Shown here: one piece after another, positions 13,801 to 28,800 of the stretch | Layout of the letters: each line of letters opens with the position of its first letter | Position numbering within the stretch: position 1 is the stretch's first letter | Translations under genes and position numbers: made by a program | From: Larus michahellis | Taxonomy: Eukaryota > Chordata > Aves > Charadriiformes > Laridae | NCBI RefSeq assembly: GCF_964199755.1 | Contig: NC_133900.1 | Location: 24,405,701-24,469,700 of the forward strand | Direction of reading: 5' to 3' | Length of the DNA: 64,000 nucleotides | Notes under the pieces: model-generated | The model's database searches: none | Told to the model about the DNA's origin: nothing | The model's input: the letters and a program-made list of their open reading frames with translations, nothing else

Positions 13801-16800
13801 CGTGTCTCTCTGCTGTGGAGGAAGAGATCTCCGAGGTTGCCTTGGGGTGACAGAAGGGTGACAGAAGTAGAGATGTGTACTGGAGACTTAATATCCAATC
13901 TAGATCTAATAATGCCGCAGGTTGACCCTCGCCCTCCCACTAATGCAGTGTATGACATCAACCAGTGTTTTAGAACAAATTAGATGTCTGGATAGACTAA
14001 GTGTTGGTCTAATTTGGCATAGGAAAACTTTCCTTTCTGAGGACAGACACCACATTTTAAGGAAATACATCCCAAAACTTGGTGTTACCTAATGATAGCA
14101 CAAAAAAGTGTTGTGGTACCAGGCACCATGGAATTATTGGGTGCATTTCTGGTCTGAGCCCTGATGTTGAATCGGGAGAGAATCTTCTGCCGCTGTCTGT
14201 GTGTGTAGTGGAGGATCTCTGAGGTGTTCGGAAGAGGCCAAGCATGGTGGCAGCTACTGAAATGGATGGCAGTGCTGCCCTGAATTTCAGTGGGAATGGA
14301 GTTAGGCACCATTCAACAGCACTGGAAATACTCTCCCTGGTTTGGTCATAATGTGCTTCATTAGTCCTAAATCTGCCACTGAATAGCAGCAAAAACCCAC
14401 AAGTGAGGAAGAGAAGGCAGATGCAGGATATGCAGATGTAACTTAATTTTTAGAAAGGAAAAAATCCCAACTGTAAGATACAGAAGTGTTACATATTTAC
14501 GGCAGCCAGGTTTACGCTGCTCACTTCGTGCTTGAGCATCTTGCTGTTTGTATATTTCATGCAGTTCTTGTAGCCTGATGGCAGACCTTGGGTTTTATGC
14601 ATTTGGTTATTAAAATTCTCTAGCAAGCAATTTTGATCTGGCTGAATAAGCAGAGGTAAAATGCTGGTGTGGAAACAAACAAATGTTGCATGTCCATCCC
14701 TGTTATTTTTAGTTCTCAAATAGTTATTTATACAAATAAATCAAGTTGTTGTATCCCTTTATATATAGAGATGGAAAAAAAATGGCATACACTGAGATGA
14801 AAATTTCTTGACAGGCTTTCATGCAGAGGTTTGCCTTAGACTTTGCTGGCTACTCCAGCTGTGGAGAGAGTATTTCCACCAAACGGTGTCATGTCATAAG
14901 ATGTTTTCACCACGCAAGAGGATTTTTAAGGTTAGTTGTTTTCAGTTGCCCTATTGTTGAAGAGGTAATGGATGTCTACGGGTGAAGCACAGCCCTTGTG
15001 CGTGTTAGTTTTTCTTCCCCAAGCAAAAGATGAACTTTCTCAGCCATTAGTGTTACTAGCATTCACAACTTCTTAAGAAATTACTCCCTCCTATATCCAT
15101 GGGATCTTGCCTTCTGGTCCTTGACCTGCTAGAGACACAGTGTGTGTGCAAAAATGCGTAAGCCTTTGCTGAATGTAACTTCAAGCACTCCCACGTGGGG
15201 ATGTGTCAGATCTTGTAGGCTAAACAATGTTGTGAGTGTCATTGCCCAGCAGTGAGACTTCCAGCAGAACCAGGGTGCTGTACGCTTCTGAAGCCGTCCT
15301 CAAAATGATTGCAGTAGGAGAGTTAAGATTTTTCCACGATAGCAACTGAAAGTCGAAGACATCACTCAAGGAACAGCTCCCTGAGCAAATATAAAATAAT
15401 GCTGCAGGTCGGTTGCGAGCGGGGCTTTGCATCAGGGGGCTGGCAGGAAGCGGCTGTGGGCAGAGGCACACGGCTTGTGAGAAAGGCAACCAGAAATTAG
15501 ATGGACTCCCACAAGAGGTTCAAACAGGGTGTGGTTTTGTGGCTGGAGTATGCAGACTTCTACCCTGTTTCTCACTACAGTGAGCGCATTGGATGTTTTT
15601 CTGGTCCTTGTTTTGTTGGTGGTGCTCCTGGCTTTCTTTGCTGGCTGTGATCTTTCTGTCTGCCAGACTCCCCGCTGAGTGGGATGCCATTGAAGAGGGA
15701 TCTGGCAGCCCCAGCTGGGGGCCCCCTATCTGTCATGGGAATAGCAGCTGCCAAAATCTGTGTTAGGGCTATAGCTGTCTGTGATAGTGGCCAGTCCTAG
15801 GAGAGAGTGATGCTTATGCAGCTTGTTCTGAGCTCTCTGCACTCAGCTTTGCACCAGCCCAGGAGTAAATGGGGCTGACGTCCTCAGAACGAGACACGAA
15901 ACTAAGGCCTTGACCCCTGGTGGCTGTCTTGATCCAAGATCTGTTACCCTCCTGGTAAGAGCAAGTGTGATAACATTTCTGGGACAGCCTCCAGCCCTGG
16001 TAAATATTTCCACATACTCTATGCAAAATGCCACATCTTGAAGTCCACCAGTGTGCAGGCGCTGCTAGTGCAAGTGGGCTGTGTTGTCTTTTTTCCCTTT
16101 TTAAATTTTGTGTGTGTGTGTGTGTCTCCTCTGAATAGCGAGTCCTTTTACCCCTGTTGGGAAAAAGTATTCAGCTAGGTGAGCCACTGTTCTGATCTTG
16201 TAAAGTATGTCATCTGTTTTGTTTGGCGTTGCCAGCACTTTCCCCAATGTGTTTTTCCCCATCGTTGGTACTGGCGAGACACAGGTGGTCTGGGAGTCCC
16301 TGCCCTGCTTCGTGGCACGTGCTGCAGTACATCCCCATGCTGGCTGACCTAAGATTTGTAATCACTTGGCTTAAGCACCTGATTTGCTACATCAGGACCA
16401 TTTGTAACATGCAAAAAAGCCCAAATGTTCACAGAACTTGCCAAGTCTCAAAGTCTGTTTCGAAAATGGGGCTGTGGTGGGGTCTGTGTTTGGTACAACT
16501 CACCTAGACCAAGGATGATGGCTCTCCAGGCTCTTGTGAGGTTCAAAGTAGTCACTTTGCTATGGTTGAATGTAGTGTCCAAATCCCTTACTTCTGCAAG
16601 GGAGCATGGGGTTTTTAGCCACTTCTGAGAAAGATGCCAGCAGTGGGACTGGCAAGGGCTGATTCCCTTCCCTGCTCCCGGCCCTGCTATCCCTGCCTTC
16701 CTCGCCACCCTTGTGCTGGCAGGGATTGCAGGCTCTGGGTGTGAGTCAGTGCCAGGCTCTGCGTGTCACCGCCCCACAGGAATAGTCGTGTGACATTATT

Positions 16801-19800
16801 CTGTATTTTAAAGATGTTTTATATATTGACAGTAGCACCATTGTGAACGTGCGGTGGATTTTGTTTTACCACTACTATTTTTATGTCAGAGATAATTGCG
16901 ATTTCCTCCATGTAACTAGGTTATGTCTGACATTGGTAATGTGTAGATAGTTGCTATCTGACACAGTGTCTCCTTGTAATCTGTGCCTAAGAAGAATGTC
17001 CAGTCATCTCATCTCTTTCAGGAGCCAGCATTGTCTGTTCAGATGTGCAGAGCGAACCTAGTGCTTGTTGAGCTTCTTGTTTTGGTTGATTTGTTGTTGT
17101 TTTTTTTAAACCATATAAAATTCAAAAGCAATCTGGAATCTGCTGGATTTACAAACAGTAAATATATATCATGTTTCTAATGTAGTCCCAGGTTTCCGAA
17201 TCAGAAGACGTTCTAATTTTTATATTCAGCAGACAGAGTTGAAATTGGGGAGGGGCGGGGGGGGAGAGATCTGCTCCGATTTAAGCAACCACTTAGAGCA
17301 GAGGATGATTTCCTGATGCCTGTGAAGTAGTTTCAGACTCTGGCAGTAATCTCCCTATATCTTCATAAGAAGTCAGTCCCCTGGACACGCAGGTTTTCAG
17401 AGGAGTTTGGCACTGGGACTAGTAAAGGTTTTCTGGAAATCCAGCCATGGGGATAATGAGCCGTTCTGTAAAAGACGGCTCAAATGTTTTATGCTGTTGA
17501 TCTCCCATCCCATCCATTTTTAAACGATTTGCCTAGTATAGTTTTCATTGCTTCTCTCCGACAGTGAGATGATATCTCTGTGCCTGCTGTTCAAAATCAC
17601 ACTGATGTCTTGCTGCCTTATCGTATTGCTGCTGAGAATATTTTATGAGCTGTTGGTGATCCTCCTTGCAGGCTCCTGCTTCCCCAAGCATCTCACCCTC
17701 GATGCAGATCCGTGTCTGCAGTTATCGTCCCCTGAACTACATTACTTTGCTTTTTCTATCCAGACAGATCTTTATTTTCTGCCTTACTTTCCCCGTTTCT
17801 GCATGGATCCTTCGTGTTTGTTAGCGCTCTCACTGCGCTCCAAATTTAGCATCATCTGCAGTTGTAATTTATATGCTGTTTGCCTTTGTTTCAGGTCATT
17901 AATAAGGATGTTGAATAAAAATCTTCTGCCTATTGATTCTGGCATGTTCCCATAAATAGCATCTGTGCACAGGCACAGGATACTTGGAAGCCTAGCAACC
18001 CGCTAGCTCCCTGTTTGCATGGTAGTTTAACCTCGTCTATCTCGTCTCTCTTGCATCCTTTCCCTGTCCCCATGCACTGGTTTTCTCTTTTGTCCCTTTG
18101 CACAGGCTTACTTGTTGTTTTCTCTTCCCCCTTTTCCTCTTTGTTCCCCCTCTTAAATGCTTCTTCCGCTGCTCCGGTTCAGAAGCATTTTGCTTATGCT
18201 GTGCTCTCCCAAGTAAGCTCGCAGCTGGAAATGCTTCTGTCAGACCTTGTGCTTCTGCAGGGCTCCCGGGGGGAGAGCAATACCTGTCCGGGGAGGGATG
18301 TGTTGGGGCTCCGCTCGCCATGGAGGCATTTCACACCATTTACTCCATGGTTTGTGTATTGCAGAGCTTGCCGGAGACAATGGAAGAAGGAAGTAAAATT
18401 CCTTTGTTTGAGAGTAATTCTCCCTCGAGGTCTTCAGAAAGAGTCAGGAGAAACAAGGAGGAACCCACTTCAAACCTTTACTCTGCTGGATTAAATCATC
18501 CTTCTTTGAACGAGATTCTGATTTACTGTCCAGTCAGAGGCAGCTCTGGGCTTTGCGTTTGAGTTTTGTGGAGCCCAGAGCTCTTGGCACAGGTTCTGCT
18601 GTTTCAAGTACTTGCATCCAGGTCTTGGACTTCTCACGGACCTGCAGCAATCCCTAAATCTCGCAGCTGAGTTTTGGGTCGTAATTGGGATGGCAGTTAG
18701 AGCTGTTGGCTGGGGACATTTGTATGTGTTGGGGGTAGAGCTCTGGCCGTGGCAGAGGCCTCTGGCCGGTGCTGCAGCCCGGCTGTCTGTGCTCAAGGGC
18801 CCAGCTGTTGGGGCAATGAGATCAGAACTACCTCCTGGGCCTTTCTGCACAGCTGTGGGCACCCTTCCAGCTGCAATGGGCAGAGCTGAGGATGGCTGTG
18901 GGCATGTCCGTGACCATTACTGTAAAAGGAGATCCAGAGGCTACATTTCTAGGGAATTGTCCTGAAGCCAGCGTGTTCAGATAAATGGGAGAAAAGTGGG
19001 CTTGACCACAGCTAAAGCTCCTGTAATCATTGCTTTGAGCAGACAGTGATTCAAAGCAAACCACAGACAGCTGAAATCCTCTAAAATTGTGTAAACTAGG
19101 GGCTCTACCACCTGTCCAGGCCAAGCTAGTTATTGCTCGGGGGAGCAGCAGGCATGGCACGCAGCATTCCCACACCATCCTAAGGGTTAGGAAAGATAAT
19201 TCAGCTCTTGTTCTGAGTAAATTCTCTGAAGAAACATTTTTACAGTAGCAGAAGCAAGAGTAAAGGCCCAAGAGGGCCCTGCAGACCTGTGGAGCCCCTT
19301 GCCACGCAGTGCCACAGTATCTAGGAGGCGCAGAGGTAAGTGAGGATGACCCGTGCCTAATAACATGGGTATCTGCATTAACAGAGTAGATCTGAACTCT
19401 CACACTGAACATGGTAATTGGGAGCTGATGCTGAGAAGGAGCTGCTGTAGGGTTCACGTGTGGCAGGAGAACCCTACTGCAGGCGTAAGGCAGAGCGCAG
19501 GGCTGTGGAGTCAGCGCTGGGATGTGTTCCTAGCCCAGTGGCACACTTCAGCTTCATGCCAGGCAGATGGCTCCCTGCCAGCGGCTCAGTGAAACCGGCG
19601 TTCTGTGCTGCCTTCAGTCCATCAGTGAAGCAAAACTGAATAAATGATCAGAAAGTGGCTTGAAGGATCTTCTTGCTCTCCCTCTGGGCTTAGTATGAAA
19701 CTGTGAGCTGCACAGCTCTGGCTTGCTTTTCACAACACCAGAAATAACCAGGCTTAAACCCGCTCTCTTTCACAGATCAGTTCATTGGCTGCTCTGTTTC

Positions 19801-22800
19801 CTCTCATCCCAGGTCTCTCCAGACAGTTTTTTCTGCTGTGTTAGCTTCTGTTCTCTCATTTCTTTTCTCTTGAAGTCCTCATTCCGCTATTTTCTTTTTT
19901 TCTGTTTTCTCGCTTTCTTTTAATTTGGTATTAGCGTGATACAACCTTTTGTCAGGTGGCTTCAGAGCTCCTGCTGAGGCTGCAGTACTGTTGGTGGAAC
20001 TCTCTTGCCCTGGCTCTCTTAGACGCTGGCCCTGCCTGCTTGGCAGCTCTGTGTGCTCCATCCCCAGGCTTGTGGCTAGCGAGTCCTCACCCAGCCCTTT
20101 TCTAGCTCCATCTTCCTTATCTCTCAAGACGTTTTTGTTTCACAAGCAGCTCTCTCTGTGCAGTCAGTGCTGGGGCCAGCTTGGCCTCCTGGTGAGGACA
20201 GCCCTGTGGAAATGCCTCTTGACCTCAAAGCTAGGCGTCTTGGGGAGGTGGGGATGCTGCCAGCTTGCTGTTCCTCCTTCACATCCATCATCAATGGCAG
20301 CTGACAACCTCCTCCGCCACGCTTCAACACAGCCCTCTCCCAAGCTGCGCTCCTGCCAGCCCTGCAGCACTGGTTGAGGGGAGGAAAAGCAGTATATTAT
20401 TCCTCCTCAGCAAGATGGTCACTTCTGCTCTGAATCCAGAGTCTCTGATACTTGTGGTGGCCTGTGATCGCGTGTGAAGCCAAGATATACCGATAGCACA
20501 GCTCAGTCTTCAGTCTGTAGGTTAAGTTTGAAATGTGGTTTCCTTGCGAGTGTGATTTTGCTTTGGTAAGTCAACCCAGTTGCAGAGTTAGCTCGCTAAA
20601 ACATGCAGAAAACTAATCAGGCTATTCTAGCAGCTTCCTCTTTGTACATTAAGTACCTCATTAAATTAAAAAGAACTGTATCATTAACTGTTTGGATTCC
20701 AGGTTGTTTATTGAGACTTCTCTTGTGTTTTTCTTTTTTTTTTTTTTTCCCCTTTTTCTGCAATCTGTGTTTTTCACTCCTTATTACTTAGGAGACCTGT
20801 TTAGTTACGGTCGAAGAGAAAGTTTTCAGTATGAAGGGAAATTGCTATTAACCGAGCTGCTTTGCTCCACGGTGTAATCCTTTTGTGTTTCATGGAGATG
20901 TTCACTCCCCACCCCCCCCAAAAATGAGCCAGGTAGGTAAGTAGTGACTCTCTCTCAAGTAGTGGCTACAGTAGTTACTGTAGCTGTGCATAATTAATGT
21001 AAAATCAAATGGGTTGTAGTCTGATTTTTGGTTTAAGTTTATAATTTATTCTGCACAGGAAAGCTTGAGACCTGTCTTTACATAGCAGGTATTTGTCATC
21101 TTGGCTATTTATACATTGGGAATTAGTGGCTGAGTAATATTTTCAGGCACCCTAATTCCTGTAAGAACCACAGAAATCTGGTATCACTGTACAGTGCATT
21201 TGGCTGACAGGATTTGCTTCTGCTCTGGTCACCAAATTCCTGAGTAGTTTTGTCTGTGTCTGGGGATGTTTCAGCCCTCGGGATTTATATTAGGAAAATT
21301 CCTGCTGTTATGATTCCTCCTCCGCAAAGCTAAAAAATAGGCACGATGCGTGGGTGTAAGCCCCAGCCGTTTTAGTTTGATCGCTGTAGTAGTGGTGGGG
21401 GCTGGCAAGGCCCTGGAGGTCTGGAGAGGGCAAGAGGACGGACCTTGTGGTCGCGGCTCAGGAAAGCCCTGGGAAAGAACCCATCTGATCAGGGCAGTGT
21501 GTTACTGGGAGGCTCTGAGGGTATTTCCTCAATCTGGCGCTCGTTCTTGTTGGCCTTTCTGCCTCTCTGCTTGGCAAGGCACGCGGGCGAGAGCCCGCTT
21601 GTTCCCGTGGCTGTTGGGAGAGCCCAGTGTGCCAGCCGCCCCCTGTGAAACAGGTGTCCCCCTCCTTTTGCTGGGGCACGACACCCATCAGGCCCGATCC
21701 TGAAGTACAGCTGTGCTTGCCTGCTGGTGGCTGATGGCTGGAGACATGCTGGCTGCGAGGCCGCCTGTGCAGCAACAGGGCTCCTGCAGAAATGTTGCAG
21801 ATAAATCCTCCTCCCATTGGTAGCCCAGGGCTTCCTGGGAAGTGTGAATTGGGAATGATGCTGGGAATGGGGCCTGGGCTGGGAGGTGCTCTTCAAAGGT
21901 ATGGACACAGGCTGGCACATAAACCTAGGGCAGCCCTTGGACTCCCGAGACACTGGTCCATTCTGCTGCAATGCTGGTGGTGTGGAGTGGGCTGAATGAG
22001 TGGAGTGGGCTCAGCTCTGTTAAGCTGAGCTCTGTAAGAGCTGAATCATCAAGCGGCACAAATCCCTTGTATTCGGTGCAGCTATTTCATGCGGTCTGTA
22101 TGTTACCTACCACTCAGCCTCCTTCTTGCACTGGACAGAGAAGGAAAGTGAAATCAACCTTAATGTTGCATATGTCTTTTGTTTTAATTCCGGTTTTAAG
22201 CAATCAACCGTGATTAAGATGGATGGATTCCTTGAGAAGCACTTGGCCAACTAAATGATCTGTTGCGTTGAAGTGGGAGAAAAGCTCCTCTTTGTGCTTT
22301 AAGGAAGCAAAGAGACTGCTGAAGGCGGGAGGTTTCAGCCCCTGTGACTAGCATGAGGTTAACCCGTCGTAAATCCCACAGACAATATGTTCTCGTAATG
22401 ATTCAGGACTATAACCTTAATAATTTTATGTTAGCTGGATAATGTCAGTATTCTGTGTGTCACAGATCTGTTCCCACAATTACAGTCACTTGAGCAATTT
22501 GGAAGGCCTTATTTAGTGATGTTTCTGCGCAGCTCAACATCACGTACAGAAAAAGACAGGATAGGTTTTCCCTAATTTCATAGAAGTCCAAGTCCATACA
22601 CTGACAAGGGATGGAAGACTGCAGCGGAGACTGGAGTGTGAGTTGTTGTGGTGTCGGCATTTTTATTGATCTGAGAGTGATCTGTAAGTTCAACAAAACC
22701 TGTAAATAATGTGCGAGCAGAATGTATGATTTTCAGTTCATTTCTGTACGTTCCTTCAGGAAGCAGGCAGGAGTCTGAATTTGGCAATAGACTTCAGTGC

Positions 22801-25800
22801 ACTGGACTTAACTGCACAAATGAGCCTTTTCTGGGAGTAACTTGAACACTGCAGCCTGCTGAAAAAGAGCATTGTCTCTTCAGTGATGGTGTCCAAAAAA
22901 GGTTTCGGAGATGTGTCGTCTTCACTAGGGCCATCCTGGCTCCACTTGTTTGTTGCGTTTTGTGAGAAAGGCTTTGGTTTGCTGTGCAGGAGATGACAGG
23001 AATTTGGGCCACGTACATTATGTGAAACAGTTTGGGTAAATCTGTTTTTGATGAATCTGTCAGTGGAGTGGATAAGGTCCGTTTACTCCTTCAGTCCGTA
23101 GGGGTAACAACATGAAATATGGTTGCTTTTATTTTACCGAATATCTTTATATTATGTTTTCTCTTAGATGCTGTAATTTCAAGCACTGTGAGTTGATAGA
23201 GAGACACAGTAGACACCCACCTACATATACATATTTTTTTTTCTTTTTGCAAAGATAGATGCTTTACATTACATGCTGGCAAAAGCTGATTGTGAATTCC
23301 TTTCTAGTCACTGCACGTCTAACAGGGTTCTCTGCTGGACAGACTGTTGTGCAGACACAGACAAAAGTAGAAAGCCCCCTTTTGGGGATAGGGTTTTCCC
23401 TTTTTATTCCAGTAATTCTGTTTAGGTATTTGGAATAGGCTGTTTTAACCAAAACATGCCTGTGTGTGTAAGGTGGTAGGGAGCCCTGGCTAAACAGCAC
23501 ATCACTTCAGACGGTGCAAACTCATTTGAGGTTGTCCTGTAATACTCTTACTGTTTGAATCCAGTCTTGTTTTAATTTTACACTTGTAAAATGAGCCTGT
23601 ACTCTTTAGCCATGGTATCAGAAATCAACACGTATGGGAGGGAGACAAAAGTCTATGTATCATGGCAGCTTGAATGTGACTAGTTTTAAGTGGTCCAGTT
23701 TATTTGGGACTTATATAATACTTTCATCCTAGCTGTTCACATTTTTCCTTCCATCTCTCTCCAAAAGGAGGAGCAGGGGTGTTCTTCCAACCCTTTCCCA
23801 TAGTCTCCTCTTTTGTTGCAAGTCAAAACAACTCAGGCTATGGATCATCCATCACACAGAAATTCAAAGACACTAGAGACAAAAACAGTGAGCACCTCAA
23901 AGGAGATGCGATCATTGCACAGATGCACAGCTTGAGCAGACAGGCCCGGGTCCACTGTCTCATTCTGCGGCCCCTGCCCCTGGAAGTGTGAGGTTAACCA
24001 CCTGGAGCATGTGTGAGCATGGTCCCCACTGAACGGAGAACCAGGGACGTACCAATACTGCAATGGTGGTTGGTGTGGGAGTTATTTCAAGCCGGGGGGG
24101 GGGCGGGTGGGGCTACACTGCAGGACGCGTGCGCTTGGGCTATTTGTGTAGCCTGGAGCTAATGTGGTAAGGAACAGACCTGCTCCCGTGCTGGGTTGGC
24201 CATCTGAAAAAATGCTCAGAACAAGTTTACTTGGACAATTTTTTAATTAAGGGAAGGAAAAGCACTTCCTGAAACTGGAGGAGATGGTGAATGCTCCCCT
24301 TCCTGGTGCATTTTTGTTAGCGAGTCATGAGTTCCCGATGATGAAAGAAGTTTTTATTGTGGAAACTCTGACACAGCTCAGGGGGTGGGACGTGATGCTC
24401 TTAAACTAGCTGGCAGATCAGACTCGAGCAAAGACCTGTCTGGAGGAGGCTGGCAGTGTCCTTTTAGAAGAGTTGCTGCTACTCTTCTGACATGAGTGAT
24501 GAATTTTCACTCCGCTGTACTTGGCGAAGGCACACTGTCTAAACATCTCACAGCATGGTGCTTCAGTGCTGCCGAACTCTCCTGAACAACACACCCTCTA
24601 AATGGGGAGGGCTAGGAAGTGGAATGACATATCCCTGGGGCCACGGGGCAGAGATGGGCTGAGAACCTCACCTTCTGTCTGCCCGGCCTCATCTTCTGAG
24701 TGACCCTGCAGCGGTCGGCAGGCAGGGGCAAGGATCACCTTTACATCAAGGAAAGCAAAAATAATCACAATTGGCCTCTGGAACATCCTGTGTTTTTGTT
24801 TTTGTGTCTTTCAGCATACTTCTGTTTCCTGATGACAGCCCTGGGTGTGACAGCTGGTGCACATCGCCTGTGGAGCCACCGTTCCTACAAAGCCAAGCTG
24901 CCTTTGCGGATCTTTCTGGCTGCAGCGAACTCCATGGCTTTCCAGGTGGGGTTGTGATTGCTCATCCAGATTCTTGGCCTCCAGGCAGCTTTCTCTCCTG
25001 TGCAGGGATCCCCTCAGCTTAGAGACGGCAAAAGAAAAAAAGAAAAAAAAATATTGGCAGAAAGACATTTGCTGATCACACTCTCTTCTGGCTCAGGCGA
25101 TGCAGAGCCCCTCTCACCACCCACAGAACAGTATACGTTAGGCAGTCCAGGAGTAATAATTGCTTAAGGACCAATTTGAAAGTGCCCAGATCAGGGGCTC
25201 AGCACCCCAGCAGCCTGTCTGTGATACAGCTCAGGCCCCGCACTTCACAGGACAACATGGAAACCTTTGTAAGGGCCAACTTGATGCAAGTATGTCTGTG
25301 TAATCAAATCTCTTCGTCTTTCCAGGCAGTTGGAGGTTTTGACGTGCACAGAAAGGAAAGCAGGCATCCTTTCAGGATCTTAATTTTATGCGGCATTTTT
25401 TACCAGTTAAACAAAGGACTAGTACCCGTACTGAAAATGCCCATTGGCAAATACCAGACTTGTGCTATCTAGGCTTTTCCACCTTCTGCTTGGCTCTTTT
25501 GCCGTTCAAGAAGCAAAGACTGGTTGTATTCCCCTTCTTGAAGAGAATAGCAGTATTCCCTTTACCCTGTGGAAGGCACTAGTGCACACAGCACTGATAT
25601 AAAGGGATTTAGAGATTTAGCCACGTCCAATACATTTTGATTTTGTCTGTTCTAGTATCTGAGACTGTTTCTTGGAGAACAGGCCAGTAATGGTATCCCT
25701 AGCACTGGCTGGGACAGGGATTGAGCCCGGCTGCTGTAACCCCTTGTGGCACCAAGTACCACATGTGTGTTGTGCCTTGAGTTTTCAGCTTTTTTCCCTT

Positions 25801-28800
25801 CAGTCTGTTTGGTTAACTTCTTGTTCAAGTACCTTGACAGAGGATGAAGAGAGTCCCTTTATCCATTTCTGTGCTGTTCACTTATCAGCTTTGATTTATC
25901 TTTTTTTTTTTTTTTTTTTTTTAAGGTGGAAAGAATCAACCTTGTTAATCCCTCTAGACGTTACAAAGAGCATAATGCTTTTGCCTGAATATGGGAATGT
26001 GTCCATTTTGGCTATAACCTTCCCTTATTCTGAGCCATATTCCAGCTGCTTTGTGCTGCTTGGTTTCTTGCAGAGCTTTGCAAGCCCTTTGCTCAGCATG
26101 TTAAAACTGGTTTGAGTTTTGAGAAGCCCCTGGTACTGTTCTCCTGTTTTACAGCTAATCTTATCTTTCATAAGTAATTTAAATGAATGTGTCGAGCTGG
26201 TTGCAGTGAGCCTGCATGTTGGGCTTTCATTGCGTTCTCCTCCCCTGTTGCTATGGATTTTGCTCTCAGCTGCGTTGGCCTCATCACTGCTTTTGGCTGA
26301 GGACATGGTGTGATTCTGAGGAAGGGAAGTAATTCAAAGTATCTTCAAGACACCTTTGCGCCCTTCATGTCAGAAAGAAAATGAAAGGCTAAATCACCCA
26401 TTCTAAGTTTTAACTAGTCTGAAGCCTGCTTCTAATTACCGTGACATCCATTGCCTGCTACAGGCAGTTTTCAACACCACAAGCAGACAGTGAATGGGTT
26501 TTCATGTCTGTCTCCCTCATGTTGGCTTTGGGAGGAAGAGGTATGATTGGAGATACCTAACAGCATCTCTGAATGCTGAATATTGAGGAAATATTCAAAC
26601 TTCTTGAAGGGCAGGGGAAACTCTGCTGAAGAGTTTTAACTTGATGCTGAACGGGCTGCGAAATGCTGAAATACCATCAAATGCAGCCATTTTTGCCCTG
26701 TTGCCTAGTGCATTTTTTGTGATTGGAGCGTGCTAAGCCATGTTTTTTTCTCTCCATCCAGAGTGAAGTGCTCACAATTTTGGAAGACTGTACTTCTTGC
26801 TGTCACATGTCTGTTTCAGAAATATGTCACATGTCTTTCAGAAGTAGGTAATACCTGGCTTATGTCTACTTGGTCTCCTAGTGTTTAGGTTTCAGCATCT
26901 CGGTTGAGACCTGCTGGCGTCTCCTCCGCTAACTGCGTCGTACTGTTGCTCCTGTCCAGCTCCGTGCAACAAGCTGTGTTGGTCAGCTGAGGTTGTGCTG
27001 TGAGCATTTGCACACAGCAACAGTGGCTGTATGGAAATTCATGTCAGCACACTGAGGTTGTTACATAGCCCAGTCTGTTGTCACGTTTCGGTCTGCAGGT
27101 TTACTAAGGGACCTGCTAATGGATGTCTGCATCACTGTCACAGCATGATGCTCTTGCTCTCTGCTTTGGAAGGGATTTCACTCCTGTGTTTACCTGAAAC
27201 TTGATCAAGAGTGATGTCTTCCTGAAAAAATGGTTGCTATTGATACACTTGGAGCATATTTACATGTGCTATGCTCCGGTTCTTGGTGTATTTATTGATG
27301 ACAGTTCTGGCCTCTGCCCTCTATTTCTCTGGCCTAGGGTACTAAAAAAAAAAAAATTAATTTCTCACAGTATCATTGCTTTGACCTGGTTATCTGCTGT
27401 CCCACAGATAATTTTATCAAGTGCTCTTGTGACAAACTGATCAATAGTCTCACTTTAAAAATGATTTCTGGTTAAGAAAGAGGACCTTTCCTAGGTGTGC
27501 TTCTTGCATAACCCTGTTTTATTTTTGAATGACTTAATCTTGGCATTTTCCAGTCTTCTGGATATTCCTGCTGAAGCCACTTGAAGCAGTGTAGAGGCTT
27601 TCATTCCCTTTGATTTCTCTGCAGGAAAAAAATAAGATGGCAGCAAGGTAAAGATCTCCCTTTGTTCTCACTGAGGAGTTTGGTGACTTCCTTTGCTTCA
27701 CTCAGTTTACGTTGTTCACTTGTGCAATGGGATAGTTAAGGTGCGACATACTGGAGCGCTGGTAAGGGGCTGGTCTTTACAGCCTCCTCTCAATGGCTTA
27801 GATGAGTCAGGGCTGCAGAAAAATGTTCCCCTCAGCCCCAGCCCACTCCCAGCGTCACTGCGGCCACGGCCACCGTGTGACAACAGTACAGGGCTGAGCA
27901 CAACGGAGTGCAATGAAGCTGAGATTTTCCGTGGCTTTTGTTCTTCGCTTGTCCCTTGTGGGCTCTTGCAGACAGAAAGCATCTTTGCAAGGCTGCAATC
28001 GGACATGCAGGCTTTTGAGCTGGAGTCTTTTGCTGCTTTTTGCAGTTGTTCCTGGAGTTTCCTCAGTAGCATGGGCAGCCTCAGTGCTTTCTCTCAGATG
28101 TTGTCAGCTGAGAGAAAGAGCAATGATTTCAGCATAGGGCTTTTGTCTAACAAGATACAGATATACATAGTTGTCATTAGCCCGGGCTTATTGTGTCCTG
28201 CAGTATATTCAGCACCGTGATGGCTGCTGCACTTCTGCTGGGAACACAGCTGATGTGGTTGGTGATTGTGGGTGCTGTTGCCATTCCTAAAAGTAACCCA
28301 AGCCCTTCCTTCCTTTGGGTATTACTGCTTGCATACCTCCCTGGCTGTGCAAAGATGGAAATAGCGGAGGAAAGCACACTCCGCCTAAGCATTCTCTGAT
28401 TAAAGTTCACACTGTTGTGGATCTGGGCACTAGCTAACGTTTCCATGTTTTGGTGTTGGGCAATTCAGTTCATAGGTGAGCATGTGGCCTGAGTTTTGCA
28501 AGTGTTGTACATGTTTACAGTGCCCTGCACTAATAGATTGGCAGTTTAGTCCAATAGCCAGTGCATCCTGCAGAGCAAACTGGCAGGCTGAAATCCCTTT
28601 GGCTGAGTGAACTCGGAAAGTCTCACTTCATGGATCCAAGTCTGAAATTGCACTCCATCCCTTTCTCCCTGCAATCTACCTAATCCCGTTTACAGCCATA
28701 AGGCATTTCAGTGACCCATATCTGCTGACAGCTTGAGCAGAGACAGGACTGAACTTTTTTGTATCTGATCTGGATCCAATGCGGAGCTGATGTTATGGGT

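Larger units (their letters stand above)
1855..24814. other. SCD5: SCD5 intron 1 (23 kb)
   Basis: This large first intron follows the phase-1 donor at 1855. Recognised contents are a probable partial LTR ending at 7946, a short CR1 tail at 11679-11800, an old antisense CR1 RT relic near 17540-17935, a TG repeat at 16109-16125, and two AT-rich blocks that may be conserved non-coding elements (9893-10050, 20985-21200). Open frames elsewhere carry no recognisable domain. No other exon was supported. Confidence 0.7.

Noticed and set aside
17548-17955. 135-codon hydrophobic + strand open frame resembling a membrane protein
   Set aside because: It is the antisense of an old CR1 reverse-transcriptase fragment; the CR1 motifs are on the minus strand with correct spacing.
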